Origin: Geosiphon pyriformis
Taxonomy: Eukaryota > Glomeromycota > Glomeromycetes > Archaeosporales > Geosiphonaceae
DNA: 64,000 nt
Direction: 5' to 3'
NCBI GenBank assembly: GCA_016748015.1
Contig: JAAOMT010000009.1
Span: 1,430,762 to 1,494,761, forward strand
A model generated the notes under the pieces. The model was not told the origin of the DNA, searched no databases, and worked only from the letters and a program-made list of their open reading frames with translations. Below are positions 33,911-46,900 of the stretch, piece after piece (within the stretch, counting starts at the first letter, position 1; each line of letters starts with the position of its first letter). The position numbers and the translations under genes are program-made.

Positions 33911-36900
33911 AATATTGAGCTCTGTTAAAATCCTCATTTTGAGTTATGTCGAATATTTCTTTCTCAAGTAGTGTCTGTTCTATCCTACTTTTTATTTCTT
34001 CAATTTGTGAGTTGTTCATTTTTTCTTATTGGTTAATAGTTATTGTTTTCATATTAGAGTGTAACAATACTTCTGGGTAGTTTTGAAATATAGTGTGTAG
34101 TCAATAAATGGTCTTAACATATAGTGTTATATTTGTTTTCTTTCCAATAATGTCTTCAATGTTCTGAATTATCTCTTAATTAAAGATTTTTTTGGATTTG
34201 TCAAGATATAACTTCTGTATATCTACTTTTTATCCCAATTAATAGTAGCAGTATAGTATTGGAAATTGGTCTATTCATTGGTTCTAATTTTTTTTAGTCA
34301 ATTCTTCTGTTGGAACCATGATTGTTATCTTTTCAAAAGTGTTCTTTACTTTTTCTATTATTTTATCTGACCAGTTTATTGATTGTTTCTGTGGTCGCTG
34401 ATATAGTGTACTTTTTTCTTTTTGTTTGGTGTTTTGATAACAAATTGTTTGGTTGTTGATGATAATTTCCATGTTTACTTGCTGTTGACTTAAAGCCTGA
34501 AACAATTGTTAAGCTAAAATGTGAATATAGTTTAGTATTTCCATTTTTTTTTGTTGCTTTTGTCATGTATACTGTGTCTTTATATAATCTTTTGGTTGTT
34601 CAATTTGACATGTTTGGTTTAATGATTATAATTGGTTTTAAATCTTATAAAATCTTATCTGGTTGAACTAATGTTCTCTGTACTCTTAATTGTAGAATAT
34701 TATTAGTGGATGATGACACTATATGATAATATGGTTTTAGTCAATCACCATGTGCTGCTTTGGCTAAGATTTTGTTGTTCCATCTTAATTTAAAAGCTTT
34801 ATTTCCTAAAATTTCTTCTATGTAAAATGGTTTGTCTCATTTGGGGTCAAATTTTCTATTCCATTGTTTTTTCACTTTAGTATGATGTAAAAGTACTTTG
34901 TCTTCAATCCTGAATTTAACTGGTTTATCTGATAGTTGGTTATTATGTCTTTTTTTTGTTTCTCTTATGACTTTTGGATACTATCAGCTGCTTTTTGCCA
35001 TTTGTTTTTCAGTATCTCCATTAAGTCATATGTTTTTCTCAACAATGTTCTTTGAAAATTCTTTTCTGTTATTGGTTCTGTTGAATATATTCTGACTTCT
35101 ATCTTAACTGGTAATGTTGCTGTTTTACCATATACTAATTCAAATAGTGTTGTTTGTGTAGTGTCTTACTTCATTGTCCAGTAAGTGAATAATACTAATG
35201 GTATGAACAAATCCCATTTATCCTGGTTTTCTTGGCTGATCTTGGCTATTGTTTTACACAGTGTTCTGTTAAATCTTTCAACTAACTCATTTGTTTGTGA
35301 ATGGTATGGTAATAATAATAGTCTTTTTATCCCAAATCTCTGACTTAATTCTGCCAATATTCTATTTACAAGTTCTTTGATCTGATAGTAGTTCTTTTGG
35401 ACATTTGTGTCAACAGATCAAATCTTAATGAATGAATTCAGCAACAAATTTTGCATCTGCTTTTTGAATGGCTTTTGCTTCTGGCCATTTAGTAAGATAA
35501 TCCATGGTTATTGCAATATATTTGTTGCCTCTGCTGGTGATTGTTAATGGTCTGATTAAGTTAATTCCGATATGATTAAATGGTTGTTCTATTTTGATTG
35601 GTCTCAATGGTTCACTGGGTTTTGTTCTACCTTTTCTTTGACAAGCATCACAATTTTGAATATATTAGATAATATCTGGATACATTAATGGCCAATAGTA
35701 TTTTTTTTTGGTTTTTTCTATTGTTGCTTCTTTATGAAAATGTCCTGCTGTTGGATTTGAGTATATGTTGAATAATATTGTCTCTTTTTTTGGTTCTGTA
35801 ATTACTCTGGTTGGTTGATCTAGATTTCTTTTGTTCTTCTAGTAGAGTATATTTTGATGGTTGATAAAATATTTTGATAGTTGTTTTATGTTGTTTTGTT
35901 CTTTCTGAGATAATTTTTTCTTGAACAATTGGGTATTTATATAATGTTGGAGTTGTTGGTATTTTTGTATATTCATCTTTTGTTATATTTTTGGGTTGAA
36001 ATGTTTTTAAATTTGTTTCATTCACAACAGACTGTTAGCATTTCCGTTTTCTTTTTCTTTTTTGTAATGTACTATATAATTAAATAGTAAAAGCTCTATT
36101 TTCCATCTGGCATGACAATCATTTCCAAATTTTTGCTTCTGGATTGAAATCAATTCTTTGTGATCAGTATATACATCAAACTTTTGACTCAAGTATTTTT
36201 TTCATTTGATGACAGCCTAATAGATTGCTAAGTGTTTCAATGCTGGAGTTCCATAGTTTTTTTCAGCTGAACTTAAGCTGTGGCTAGCATATGCTACTGG
36301 GTGTTTTCATCTATCTGGTCTTTTTTGAGATAGTACTGCTCTTAATGCTTGACTTAATGTGTCTGTTGTAATTATGGATGGTTTACTATAATCTGGATAG
36401 ATCAATACTAAGGCTTGAATAAACTTTCTTCTTAATGTATCAAAAACTTTTTGCTGGGTTTCTGTCCATTTATATTTCGTGTTCTTTGTTTGTAGTTGAT
36501 ATAGTAGTTGAGCTATTTTGAAAAAGTATTTGATAAAGCAATGGTAGTAATTAGCAAATTTTAAGAATATTCTTAATTTTGTGAGATTATTTGGTACTGG
36601 AAAGTTTTTAACAATCTTAATCTTATCTGAATTTGTTTTAATACTATCTTTGCTCATAATATGTCCCAAAAACTTGAGTTCTGTTTTACCAAAAAAGTAT
36701 TTGTTTGCATTTAATTTTAATACTGCTTATCTGAATCTTTCAAATACTTGTTGGAGATAATGCAGATGATCATCAAATGTTTTTAAAAACACATTGATGT
36801 TGTCCAGATATACAATTACTGATTTCCATAGTAGTTCCATATAAACAATTTCCATAAGCCATTAAAATATGACTGGAGCATTCATCAAGCCAAATGGCAT

Positions 36901-37829
36901 TACTTCAAATTCGAAATTTCTTTTTTAAGTTGTAAAAGCTGTTTTTTTCTTGTCTTTTGGTTTCATGACTACTTGCCAGTAACCACTATCTAAGTTTAAA
37001 GTCAAGAACCATTTCTTTCTTTCAAAAATATTGAACAGCTCTTGGATCTTTGGTGTTAGGTAACTATCTTCTTTTGTTATTCTATTCAGTTTCTGGTAAT
37101 TCACACAAAAGTGGATTTTTCCATTTTTCTTATGAACTAGTACTACTGGTGATAATTATAGGCTCATTGATGGCTAAATTAGCCCATTGTCAAGCATCCA
37201 ATTGATTTCTTGACAAATGATCTCATAGCTGGCTGGTGGTACTCTGTATGCTCTTTGTTTGATTAGCATTGCATTTCCAGTCTTGATCTAATGCTGGATT
37301 ATGTTAGTTCTGCCAAATTCATTTTTGCTGGCAAAAATGTTATTAAAGTTGTTGAGTAACATCTTGAGTTGTATCCATTGAAGTGGGTCTAAGTTTCCCA
37401 AGTTCATTTGTTCCAACTGTTCTGGCTGGAGCAAATAGTATTTTTCTCATCTGTATATTGTTTAAGATATAATATCTACATATCCATACAGTTGTGGAAA
37501 ATCTGAAATGGTGTTTGGTAATTGGTCTTTAATTTCAATAGTTAGATATCCAATAGTGGTTTCTTCTAATATCTCGATGATATCTCCTGTGTTGTTGTAA
37601 ATGGGAATTTTGATGTGACTGTAATTCTTGGCTGGTATGTATAGATTGACTAATCCAATTTTTCCTGATTTACAAATTGTTGCTTCTGCTTTAAAAATCT
37701 GTACTTGATTCTTTATTTTTCACTATGTACTGGTTATATAGTGGAATAGAAATTGATTGGTGGGTAGAGATAATTTTTTTCTTGTCAACAATTTCTTCTT
37801 CTGCCATATTAACTGGTACATCTATTCTA
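33911..37829 (-). pseudogene. Gypsy-1 pol: RT, RNase H, integrase, C-terminal extension
   Basis: RT (about 36,300-37,300) has YLDNI in place of YLDDI near 36,800. RNase H follows (about 35,900-36,450; YPDYSKPSIITTD). Integrase (about 34,690-35,760) has the HHCC finger, the core with HIGINLIRPL (first Asp of DDE lost), YHSQTNELVERFNRT and the GPF-like end DPKWDKPFYIEEILG. After integrase about 250 codons of unknown function continue (33,930-34,600). Stops are frequent. Confidence 0.8.
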
Positions 37830-38193
37830 CCTGTGAATCCAAAACCCTATATCCCTCTAACTGTAATCCCTAATTTTTTCTTGTTTCCCACTGATATTAA
37901 TTGAGCTATTTTAACCAGAGACAAGAATATTGTCTGTGCTATCTTTTTGTTTGGCTCTATAATGTAGGCTTTTTCTAAGTTATTTTGTAGTATTGTAATG
38001 ATATTTTCTACATATCCTGTGTCAATTATTCTTCCTCTGATGTTAATTCTTTTTTTTGCCAAACTATTCTTAGATACTAATTGAACCATTGTTGTTGCTA
38101 AGATTTCTAATGCTATTTTGAGATCAATATATGTGCACAAATGTGGTTCCAATTTAATGACATCTTTTTCTGGATATCTCAAATCAAACCCAG
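37830..38193 (-). pseudogene. Gypsy-1 dUTPase-like domain (N-terminal codons cut off by solo LTR)
   Basis: The frame reads GFDLRYPEKD (motif 1), QLVSKNSLAKKRINIRG (motif 2, usually RSSLA-K), RIIDTGYVENI (motif 3, ID-GY), KKIAQTIF (motif 4, RIAQ-F) and ITVRGIQGFGFTGR (motif 5, usually GFGSTGR). Five motifs in order with normal spacing identify a trimeric dUTP pyrophosphatase, the enzyme that keeps uracil out of DNA. It sits directly upstream of RT. Changes in motifs 2 and 5 and the LTR make this copy inactive. Confidence 0.8.
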
Positions 38194-39019
38194 TGTTACA
38201 AGTAATTTTTTGGGGTCTTAAATCAAATAACAAACTCATAACTTGGTGCTAAAAGTTATTCACATTGATGTTAATAATCTAAAGATTTTATATCTGAAGA
38301 TTTCGGTTTGAGTTCTTTGTATAATGGACAGAGATTCAATAGTTGTTTTATCCATAGCTTCCCAGAATCACAATTCTGTCAATTCTTCTCTTGGCGTGAT
38401 GGCCAACAATCCTCTGGTAAGTATTCTGTATCTTCTGTACATGTTTTACCCTCTCACAGAGGTTTTTTACTAGACAATCCTTGATGTTAATAATCTAGCG
38501 CTTTATTCAACTAATTAGTGCACAACAATGAAACCAAAATAAAAATAAAGAAAAGAAATAAAAGAAATAATGAATAAGCCAAGGTGGTTTTGCAAATTAG
38601 TATCCTGTTAATAGCCATGATCAAGAGCTATTGTTCCAGTATGTTTAAGTATCAATTACTATCAACATGAAGTATTAATAGTGGAATTAGGTTTGAAATA
38701 CCAAATAGTTATTTATTGTGTTTGGAAGGTTGTCTAAATGAAATTTAAACTGGGAGGTCTGTCTTTTCAGCTTCTCATACTACTGCTATATATACATAAT
38801 TGAGATTTCTTGATTTCTCAATTTTTCACAACAGGAATTCTGCAATTTCTTTGAGAGAATCCTGGAATTCTGGAATCCTGCAATTCCTCGTGAGAATTCT
38901 GTAATTCCTGGAATCCTGCAATTCCTGAAAGGAATCCTGGAATTCCACATTTACTATGTTTACTTCTGATTGGCTAATAACTATGCTAATATATATTCTC
39001 TATAATTCTATGAGTAACA
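38194..39019 (-). mobile_element. Solo LTR (family B) inside gypsy-1
   Basis: The 826-bp unit runs TGTTACAAG to GAGTAACA and is flanked by CCAG (38,190-38,193) and CTAG (39,020-39,023), one transition apart. It shares its outer parts with family A LTRs but carries a different central repeat block, GGAATTCC/GGAATCC-like (38,820-38,950). It separates the first codons of the dUTPase from the rest; gypsy-2 has the undisturbed junction here. Confidence 0.9.
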
Positions 39020-40150
39020 CTAGCATCAGTATTATGCACTCATTCTGGCATAATATCTTTGTTATTATTATTGAACTATTTCAGTTTCTGCTCTTTAGTG
39101 AGGTCAAGAAGTACAATATATTGCTTGGAGTTTAAATCTGAGTCTGAATCATTGTTATCTTTATTGTTATATTGAGTGGAGCTGGAATCATTGTTTTCAT
39201 CATTATTGTTGTTGAAATTTGAATTAGGATTGAAAATTGATTCCAATTTTGATGTGCAGCTGCCAATTGGTTCTTCCTCTTCTGGGATCATATAGATCAT
39301 GCATAGTAGTGGATTGTAAATGAGATCACACTTATTACAATACTAAAAGTCACATAGAATCAAACAGTAGTTACATAGTCTTGTGTTTATTTCTTCTAAC
39401 CATTGCTCTTGTTTCTTTCTAGTGGGTACTAATTCTTGGTAATACTTATGAAATTGTTTTGGGTCCATAGGCTTTAGGATAATATTTGGGTTTAGGTCTC
39501 AGTCAAATTCTATGAGTTTTGGTGAGTTGTTTTTGATCATTCTTATTTTTTTTGGTAATGCTCCTTCAATTTTGGCAAGTACTATTTACCAGATTTTGTC
39601 ATTATTGTGTAGACATCCATCCAAACATTTTACTGCTCTCTTCCAGACTGCTTCTATTGGTGTCTTTTTTTTTACCCAGTCACTTAATAGGATTGTGTAC
39701 TAACATAATTTGTTGTATGTTCCTCCTTTTCCAGAAATATTGTTCCACATTCCTTTGTTGAGGAGAGTTTTGCCACAAGCCAAACATGGTTTATTGTCCC
39801 ATTTCTCTTTTCTTTTTGGTCATTCAAACCGTTTAATAATACATGAGCAGCAATAGAATTTAGTTGCCATCGGCCATTCTTCATCATTGCCATAGTATGT
39901 ATCTATTGTGAACAATTTCTTGCCATAGTTAATGCATATTGGCAATAGTTAGATGGTGGTGGTGTGGTATAGGTATAAGAAATATGAGTAGTGGTGGTGG
40001 TTGGTGCTGGCTCTTCTTCTTTCTCTTTTTTTTTTCCTTTTGTATTCTTTTTTCACTCCCAAGTTGGCATTAATTCAATGTTATCATCATCAGTCTACTA
40101 TGTTTGTTTAGCATTTTTAACAGGTTTTTCCTTTTTTTTCCCTTTCTATT
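39020..40150 (-). pseudogene. Gypsy-1 cysteine-rich and Asn/Ser-rich segment
   Basis: Between protease and dUTPase lies a segment with several cysteine pairs (39,300-39,900), then an acidic Asn/Ser/Asp-rich stretch (39,076-39,300) ending at TAG 39,076-39,078, and the first dUTPase codons up to 39,020. The segment aligns with gypsy-2 56,800-58,100. I do not recognise it as a named domain. Confidence 0.55.
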
Positions 40151-40199
40151 GTCATCTTAAAATAGTACTAATGGCAATTTGTTGTAATTAGTGTTAGCC

Positions 40200-40870
40200 C
40201 AGAAAACTTGGAAGGCTTCTCAGGTAGATTTTTTTTCTTTTTCTTCCAATTCAATAAGTGGCTTGTTATTGGTAGTGATTTTGAAATGACCACAAGTAGC
40301 TAACACACATGTGTAATGGCTATTTTGGCTAATCTGCAGTTCTTAGGTGTTTCAGTCAAGCACAGGATTGGTTTTAGACAGCCAGTTATTTCCAACAAGA
40401 GCTTAGTACTAAGTTGCTTCCATTACCAATACTTTGATTAATATTATGATGTCATTGACTTTAAATGGGAAGTCATCTATTTCACCAATTGGAGTTTTGG
40501 TCATACCATTGGCTGTTATGATTTTAGCACTGGCAGCATGATTAACTTGGTAACCTAATTGGTTTATGAATTGTCATGTGATGATGCTATCAGCTGATCT
40601 ACTGTCTAGGATCAGTTTAATGTGCTGCCTATCAACTTTAGCATCTGTATACATTGCAGTGATGGGTTTTAATTCTAAAGTAGCTCTATTAAATAGTGGT
40701 GTTTCAGCTGGTTTTTCGAGTTCAAAAGAGAAGATAGTGGTAAGTAATTCATTCTTAGTAATAGTTGCTGGCAGTATATTGTTGGTAAGTGGCTGCTTTT
40801 GTTTAGTTCCTAAGTTGTGGGATGTGGCATCTTCTAGAGTTATCAGAAGACTTAAATAGTTCTAAAAACT
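40200..40870 (-). pseudogene. Gypsy-1 aspartic protease region
   Basis: The active-site segment near 40,560-40,625 reads IKLILDSRSADSIIT, where the DSG triad of retropepsins has become DSR, followed by a stop. Gypsy-2 has the corresponding domain in one open frame. Confidence 0.6.
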
Positions 40871-40999
40871 TGGGTTTTGGGCATATCTAGTCCCCAAATT
40901 CTAAGAACATGTTCCTAATTGTTGGGTGGAAAAATTGAGAATTGGTTGATGAACAACTATTGCCAATCTCCAGTTTTGTTGTATTATTTTTGGCTGTTG

Positions 41000-42946
41000 T
41001 GTTCCGATTTGAGGTAAGTTTTATGGTGGTGTTTGAATTTGTTGGGACTGGTATATTACTTATAACTACAGCTAATAAATAATGGATGTTGTTGGCTGAT
41101 AAATGGAAGCTTGATATATCAGTGGTTGATAAATTGGCTGTTGTGTCATTTGGGTGTAATAAAGTGAGTATTGATTCTGATTTGGATATTGATTCAGCAT
41201 TTGAAACCTATAATTAGGGTTTTGGTATTGATTTCCTGATTATTGGTTATTATTATAAAAATGGCAGTCAATTCTCAAATGGCCTTGTTTACCACAATTG
41301 TAGTAGACATGTATTTCTTGCTGCCATGGCTGATTGGATGATAGTGAAGAACATGACTGATTTTGGAAGTAATTCATGTTTTTGGAATTATTGTGCCATT
41401 GGGATGGCTGATAAATTGCACGATTGTTAGCTAAATATCCTTCTAATTTCTAATTAATTGAATTACTGAGTTGTTTCAATTTGGAATCCAAGTCAGATAA
41501 TTCATTTATAACTAAGTTTACGGCTTGGGCATGATTAGTCTTTAATTCAGCTAACTTAAAGTCTTTGGCCTATATAACTGCATCTTGGAGTGTTGCTGGA
41601 TGTAATAATTGTATGCATTGAAAAAGACTACTGTACAGGCCATAGATAAACTGGTTTAAGATCTGTGGTGCTGTAAAATAGTCAGCTTGGATTGCTTAAA
41701 TTTGGCATAAGTTCCTGTAGAAGTGTCCCAAATAAGTGATAACTATTTCAGTTTCTCTTTGTTTGATTGTAGTAAAGATATTGGCTAGGTGATTAATACT
41801 ATTATTATTATTGAAATATCCTAAAAATGCAATTTTAAATTCCTGGAATGTTTAAGGTTTGGCAACTAAACTTTAATACTATGAGTTGATAGTATCTTGT
41901 AAAAAATAAGAATCACTTGAAGAGCTTTGTCATTATTCTATCTATTTGGCTACAATGGCTTTTTCCATGTTATTGAGCCATATTTGAACATCATTTTTTT
42001 TGCTGGTAAATTTTTTTATCTTGGTAATTGGAGCGTAAACCATTAGTTGTTGTTGTGGTTGTTGTTGTGGTCATTGCTGAACTTGTTGTTGGGATAGCAG
42101 TTGTGGCTGTTGTTGCTGTTTGGCAATTGGTAGAATGGGTGGTAAATTGATTTCAATTATTGAAGGTAAGTTTTGCTGATTAATTATGTCAGAATTTAAA
42201 TCATTCTGATTTTCTGAAGTTTGAATATTTGGAATTTAATTTTCCGGATTTTCTAAGATTGGTGTTCACTTGTTAATTTTCTGATCACTACCTTCTTTGG
42301 AGTCAGTTATTTTTCAAGGACTAACAGCTCCAAAATCTGGTTGTGGTGGTAGTAATCGAATGCCTGATGGTATTGGAGATTGCAATTTAAATTTCTCAAA
42401 ATAATCACTGTATGTTTCTAATAGCTCTGTTTTCTTTTGTTTACTTTGGAATGGGATTCTGTTCAATAATGTTATTACACTTGCTTTAGTTGCATTTGTT
42501 ATGTTGATAGTACTTCTGAATATATGGTAATATAATAGATTTGCAGATAAATTAAATCTTTGTTTCTTTCAAGTAGGTAGTTGGATTTGTTTTGGTGTTC
42601 CAGCTGGTGTTTGTAACTTTCTTTTTCCTTTATCAGCAAAAGTGATAAGAAATCTCTGCTTGGTATATCTTTTAATTTTCTTGTTTATTTTTGTGATTAG
42701 GAGTGCAAATAAGTAGTTTTGTGGAAGAATAATGCTTTGGAATAGTTTACTAAAGAAATTGTTGAAGACAGATTCTGGATCTCCTTGGCCTTCCAAATAA
42801 TATACTATTTTTTTATTGATATAGTAGTTGAAAGCTGATTCTGTTGGCCAATTATTATTTGTTAATCTGAGATGGGTATGATAGTGTTGGAATAAAGATT
42901 TTACAAATCCTAAATAGTTTGTCTCTATTTCTTCAGATTTTGCCAT
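41000..42946 (-). pseudogene. Gypsy-1 gag with CCHC-type knuckle
   Basis: The start is MAKSEEIETNYLGFVKSLF at 42,946, about 50 bases inside the primer-binding site. An intact piece of 125 codons (42,569-42,946) is followed by broken frames. A Gln-rich stretch lies near 42,050-42,120. The nucleic-acid-binding knuckle near 41,266-41,320 reads YYNCGKQGHLRIDC; its first Cys is replaced (gypsy-2 has CHYCGKQGHLRIDC). Confidence 0.7.
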
Positions 42947-42993
42947 TGTTTTGGATGGTTATTTGTTGGTGCCAGTTTTTTGTTAAATTATAT

Positions 42994-43009
42994 CTCACAG
43001 AGAGCACCA
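42994..43009 (-). promoter_or_regulatory. Gypsy-1 primer-binding site
   Basis: On the minus strand TGGTGCTCTCTGTGAG begins two bases after the 5' LTR. The same TGGTGCTCTCTGT occurs in gypsy-2 at 60,840-60,855. It should pair with a tRNA ending ACAGAGAGCACCA; the tRNA-Trp in this window does not fit. Confidence 0.6.
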
Positions 43010-43011
43010 AA

Positions 43012-43875
43012 TATTGCAGTTGATTATTTGGGGTCTCAAAGCAAATAATAAACCTGTAACTTAGTGCTCAATTGATATACTACTGTTGATTTCTGAAGGT
43101 TTTCATGATCTGAAAGTTTTGGTTGAATCCTTTGTATAATAAACAAAGATTCAATTAATAGTTTTATCTATAGCTTCCCAAAACCACAGTTTTGTTAATT
43201 TCTTTCTTAGCATGATAGCCAGTAATCTTTCTGGTAAGCTATCTTCAAATTTAAGTGTCTACCTTTATTTTTGGGTCTTTTACCAGTACTATATCTTGAT
43301 GTCAATATCTCCATGTGTAAATTCTTTTAATCAAGTTAACAAACAACAAAGAAAATAAAGCAAGAAAAAAAATAAAGAAAATAAGAAAAATAAGCCAAAA
43401 CAATTTACACATTAGTATTCTATTAATAGCCATGATTAAGAGCTATTGTTCCAGTGTGGTTAAGTATTAATTACTATCAACATGAAGTATTGATAGTAGA
43501 AAATAGATTAAGATAATGAATAATTATTTATTGATATTTGTGATGTAGAAGGTTGCTTAGATCAAATCTAAACTGAAAGATCTGTCTTTTTTTTTTCTAA
43601 TACTATCACTATATATACATAATTAATGTTTTATGAGATTGTTTACATTCCTAAGCAATATGCTATGATTTCTTGAGCAATGTGCCCTAATTTTCTAATA
43701 TTGCTCCATATTATTGAACAATATGCTGTGATTTTCTGATATTACTCCACATTGCTGAACAATATGTTGTAATTTTTAATATTGCTCCATATTGCTAAGC
43801 AATATGCTTATGTGCTAACTACTACTTTTCTATTGGTCTACTATTTTCTATATCTGTTTTTTTTTATAAGTAACA
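43012..43875 (-). repeat. Gypsy-1 5' LTR (family A)
   Basis: The 864-bp LTR ends in AAGTAACA at 43,875 and begins (inner edge) TATTGCAGTTGATTATTTGG. It contains the TTGCT-AGCAA repeat block (about 43,640-43,810) and an A-rich tract (43,345-43,395). It aligns over its length with 33,037-33,910. Confidence 0.88.
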
Positions 43876-43964
43876 ACATACAGAACCAAACCAAGTGATC
43901 TTAATTAAATGTGACTTATGTATTTACTACATGTAACCAGCCACTTAGACCAGACAAGGCAACA

Positions 43965-46900
43965 CTATACACCTATATAAACATTAGAACAACTACTCAA
44001 ACCAAAAAAAAATAAACACAGCATATGTTTATCAAAGCTAACAGCAAAAAATTCAATAATATCAAGCAAACAAACCATCTTATTTGACAGGCTTTTAACC
44101 AATTTACAAGACAAATCAGACATTAAATCACTATCTTTTACCAGACTAGCTCTTTTTATATCTATTTTATACTTAGATTTTATAAACCAAACTCTAAAAT
44201 AATGTTCCTTTACCAGATGTCTTAAGAAACCAACCACTATTACAATAGTCTTTCTCCTTTTCTTAAGAATTATATTAGTCTTATTAGACCACATCTTTAA
44301 CACAAAGTCTTTACAAATTACAGTATATAAGTCTGTATTAAATAAATATCTTAAGAGAGTATTCAAAACCACAAAAAAAGACTTACAAGACCTAACAGAT
44401 AAAATCTAAATGTCAAAAGCCTTTAATAAAAATTTTTTCTGAGTATTAATATTATTAGCATAAATAAAAACATGATTTAACAATTCAATTTTTTCACAAA
44501 ATAAACACAAAACCCCAAGATACAACTTGTCATATAATCTTTTTTTAACTGTAACAGACAATCTTTCATGCACAGTTTTTATTAAATAAGTGTATAAACT
44601 GGTTGACCTCTTGTTAGTAAAATCAAACAACATGTGAAAATTAAAATGCCAGACCTGTGCAGTAGACACTCAATTCACTTTCTCAATCAAGATATCAAAA
44701 ATTACATTATAATCAGAACCAGTTTTCTATTGAGCATAATTAATTAATCTATAAATATTGTGAACAAAATAACAAACATTGTTAAATATATCATGTTTTC
44801 AATTACAACAAAATATTTACTTGCTCTAATTGGCAACAAAAAAAAAAGAGAAGTAGCTGTTCTTGTTATAGAATTAGCTTTAATATTATTAGGAACACTT
44901 GAGTAATCTTTAATCTTAATTCACTAAACTAAAAATTTTTTATTTCTTATCAAATTGGCAATATGTCTTTTTTCTATCTAGCATTGATTATAAAAGTCCA
45001 GCACAGTAAATTCAATCTTAGAGACACATACATCAATAGCAGCTTAACTGTCCAGATAAACCACTACTGTATAGAAAAATAGTATGCATTCCAAAAACAA
45101 AGCCACAGTCTGTAATTCAATTATTGTAGAAAACAAAAGTCCATAAATCATAACACTAATACCCAAATTCACAGCTAAAAAATATGCTGCAGTCTTACTA
45201 ACAACTTCAATTAAATCCAAGTCTCTTAGAGAACCATTTGTGTATACTTCAATAATATTTAACCAAATCTTAAGCAAACTTTTATACACTTTAGAAAACC
45301 CAGTAGATCTCAAAACATTTGTATTTAAATCATTATTAGCTTCTAAAAAAGCCACTTTTAAAACACTTTTATTATACAAAAATTTTGAAATCAGATTAAA
45401 CTAATAAAGCACTAAATCTTTGGTATCTAATCTCTTTTAATGCTGAAAAGTCTTCTAATCCATCATATTACCCTTTTTATTTAGAAGTTTGTCACCAAAT
45501 ACAACACCAAACTGTTTCAAAGAGCATATTAAATCATAATACAAAGTCTTATCTAGAATATTTAACATCAAAAACTTTCTCAAACTGCAAAATACATTAA
45601 GCAGATTGTTCACAATAGACATTTTATTGAGCAAAAAAATCCTTATCATTCCAGCCAAAAAATTGTTTACTATACTGATACCAAGTTTAACAAAAAACTG
45701 CAAAAGATTCAAAGAAGCCCATTTTAAGACCTGCAAATCCAAAAATTTGTGTTCAAACAAATGCCCAAAAATACTAGAAGCATTAGAAAATATAACCAGT
45801 AAAGCCAACTTTTTCTTAGTTTGAACTTGCTCAAAAGGCTTTAAATTGTACAGAAATGGATGATGCAGAGCTTCATTAAGAAAGTTTCTTGGCAAATTAG
45901 TCTTTAGCTTAAGATTTTTTCTGATTATAGTATTTTATTTACAACACACATCTGATAAAACAAAACTAAACTGTAACTGGTAGCCAATAATAAACTGCAA
46001 AATAACTGATACCAAATATAAAAACTGCTTATTTATAATCACTTTTCTTAATACTACATTAGAGAAGAATCTGATATCAGAGTAAATCTTGGCCAAGCTA
46101 GACTTGAACAAACCATTAGTTGACAAAAAAATTCTCAAGTATTTATGTGGCTCCCCACTTTTGACAATTGAAATTAACAAACCACTGATTTTTAAAATGA
46201 CATCTTTGACTCTGCAATTGATAAGAATAGCCACCATTTTATCATTATTAATTAATATATTATTTATCAAAAAAATTTACTGGCAATGTCCAATATATAT
46301 TGTGTAGATGTTTGATTATTCCTAATTCAGATAGTATTATTAACAAAAGTCTCAGCCACAAAAAAAGAAGTTTTCTCTCTTTTGGCCTTAATTTTATTTG
46401 TCTTAGTTACAAAACTAGTGTTCATATAGTATATACACAAATATTTATGTCTCTTTACTTTACACAAAAAAGAGTCATAAAAGATCTTCTAAAAAAGAGG
46501 AGAGAACACTTTACTCTAATTCAAACTATTATGTACTTAATAACTATTAGAAAGACTGAAATCTGTTATTATTTTATTCACCCTATTTTTATAAATAGAG
46601 CCAAAAAAACTGATAAACCTTTTATACATTCTGATACATTATAAACTAGTCTTTAAATAAGTCCAGCCAACAGAATCATATATCTTTTGTATGTTTTGCA
46701 AAACCAACCAAATTTTTTTGTTCTTTTCCAAGACATCTTTAATAACAGACCCAACAACAAAAATGGAGTGACTGTATTAAAGTACTTCTTAAAACAAAAA
46801 AGTTGTCTCTATAAAACACATCAAATCAATTATAGGCAAAAGAGATTTGGTCTAAAAGAATCTTAGAAAGAATTTTTCTGGCTGTTTTGATTAAAACTAT

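Larger units (their letters stand above)
33037..43875 (-). mobile_element. Gypsy-1: near-complete Ty3/gypsy LTR retrotransposon (family A)
   Basis: The 10.8-kb element is flanked by a perfect 4-bp duplication ACAT (33,033-33,036 and 43,876-43,879). Its LTRs are 43,012-43,875 (5') and 33,037 to about 33,910 (3'; the inner end with GTAACA and the tract next to it is deleted). On the minus strand the internal part encodes gag, protease, a cysteine-rich segment, dUTPase, RT, RNase H, integrase and a C-terminal extension, all with stops and catalytic losses. It inserted into the 3' UTR of LINE-2 and itself received a family B solo LTR (38,194-39,019). Confidence 0.92.
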
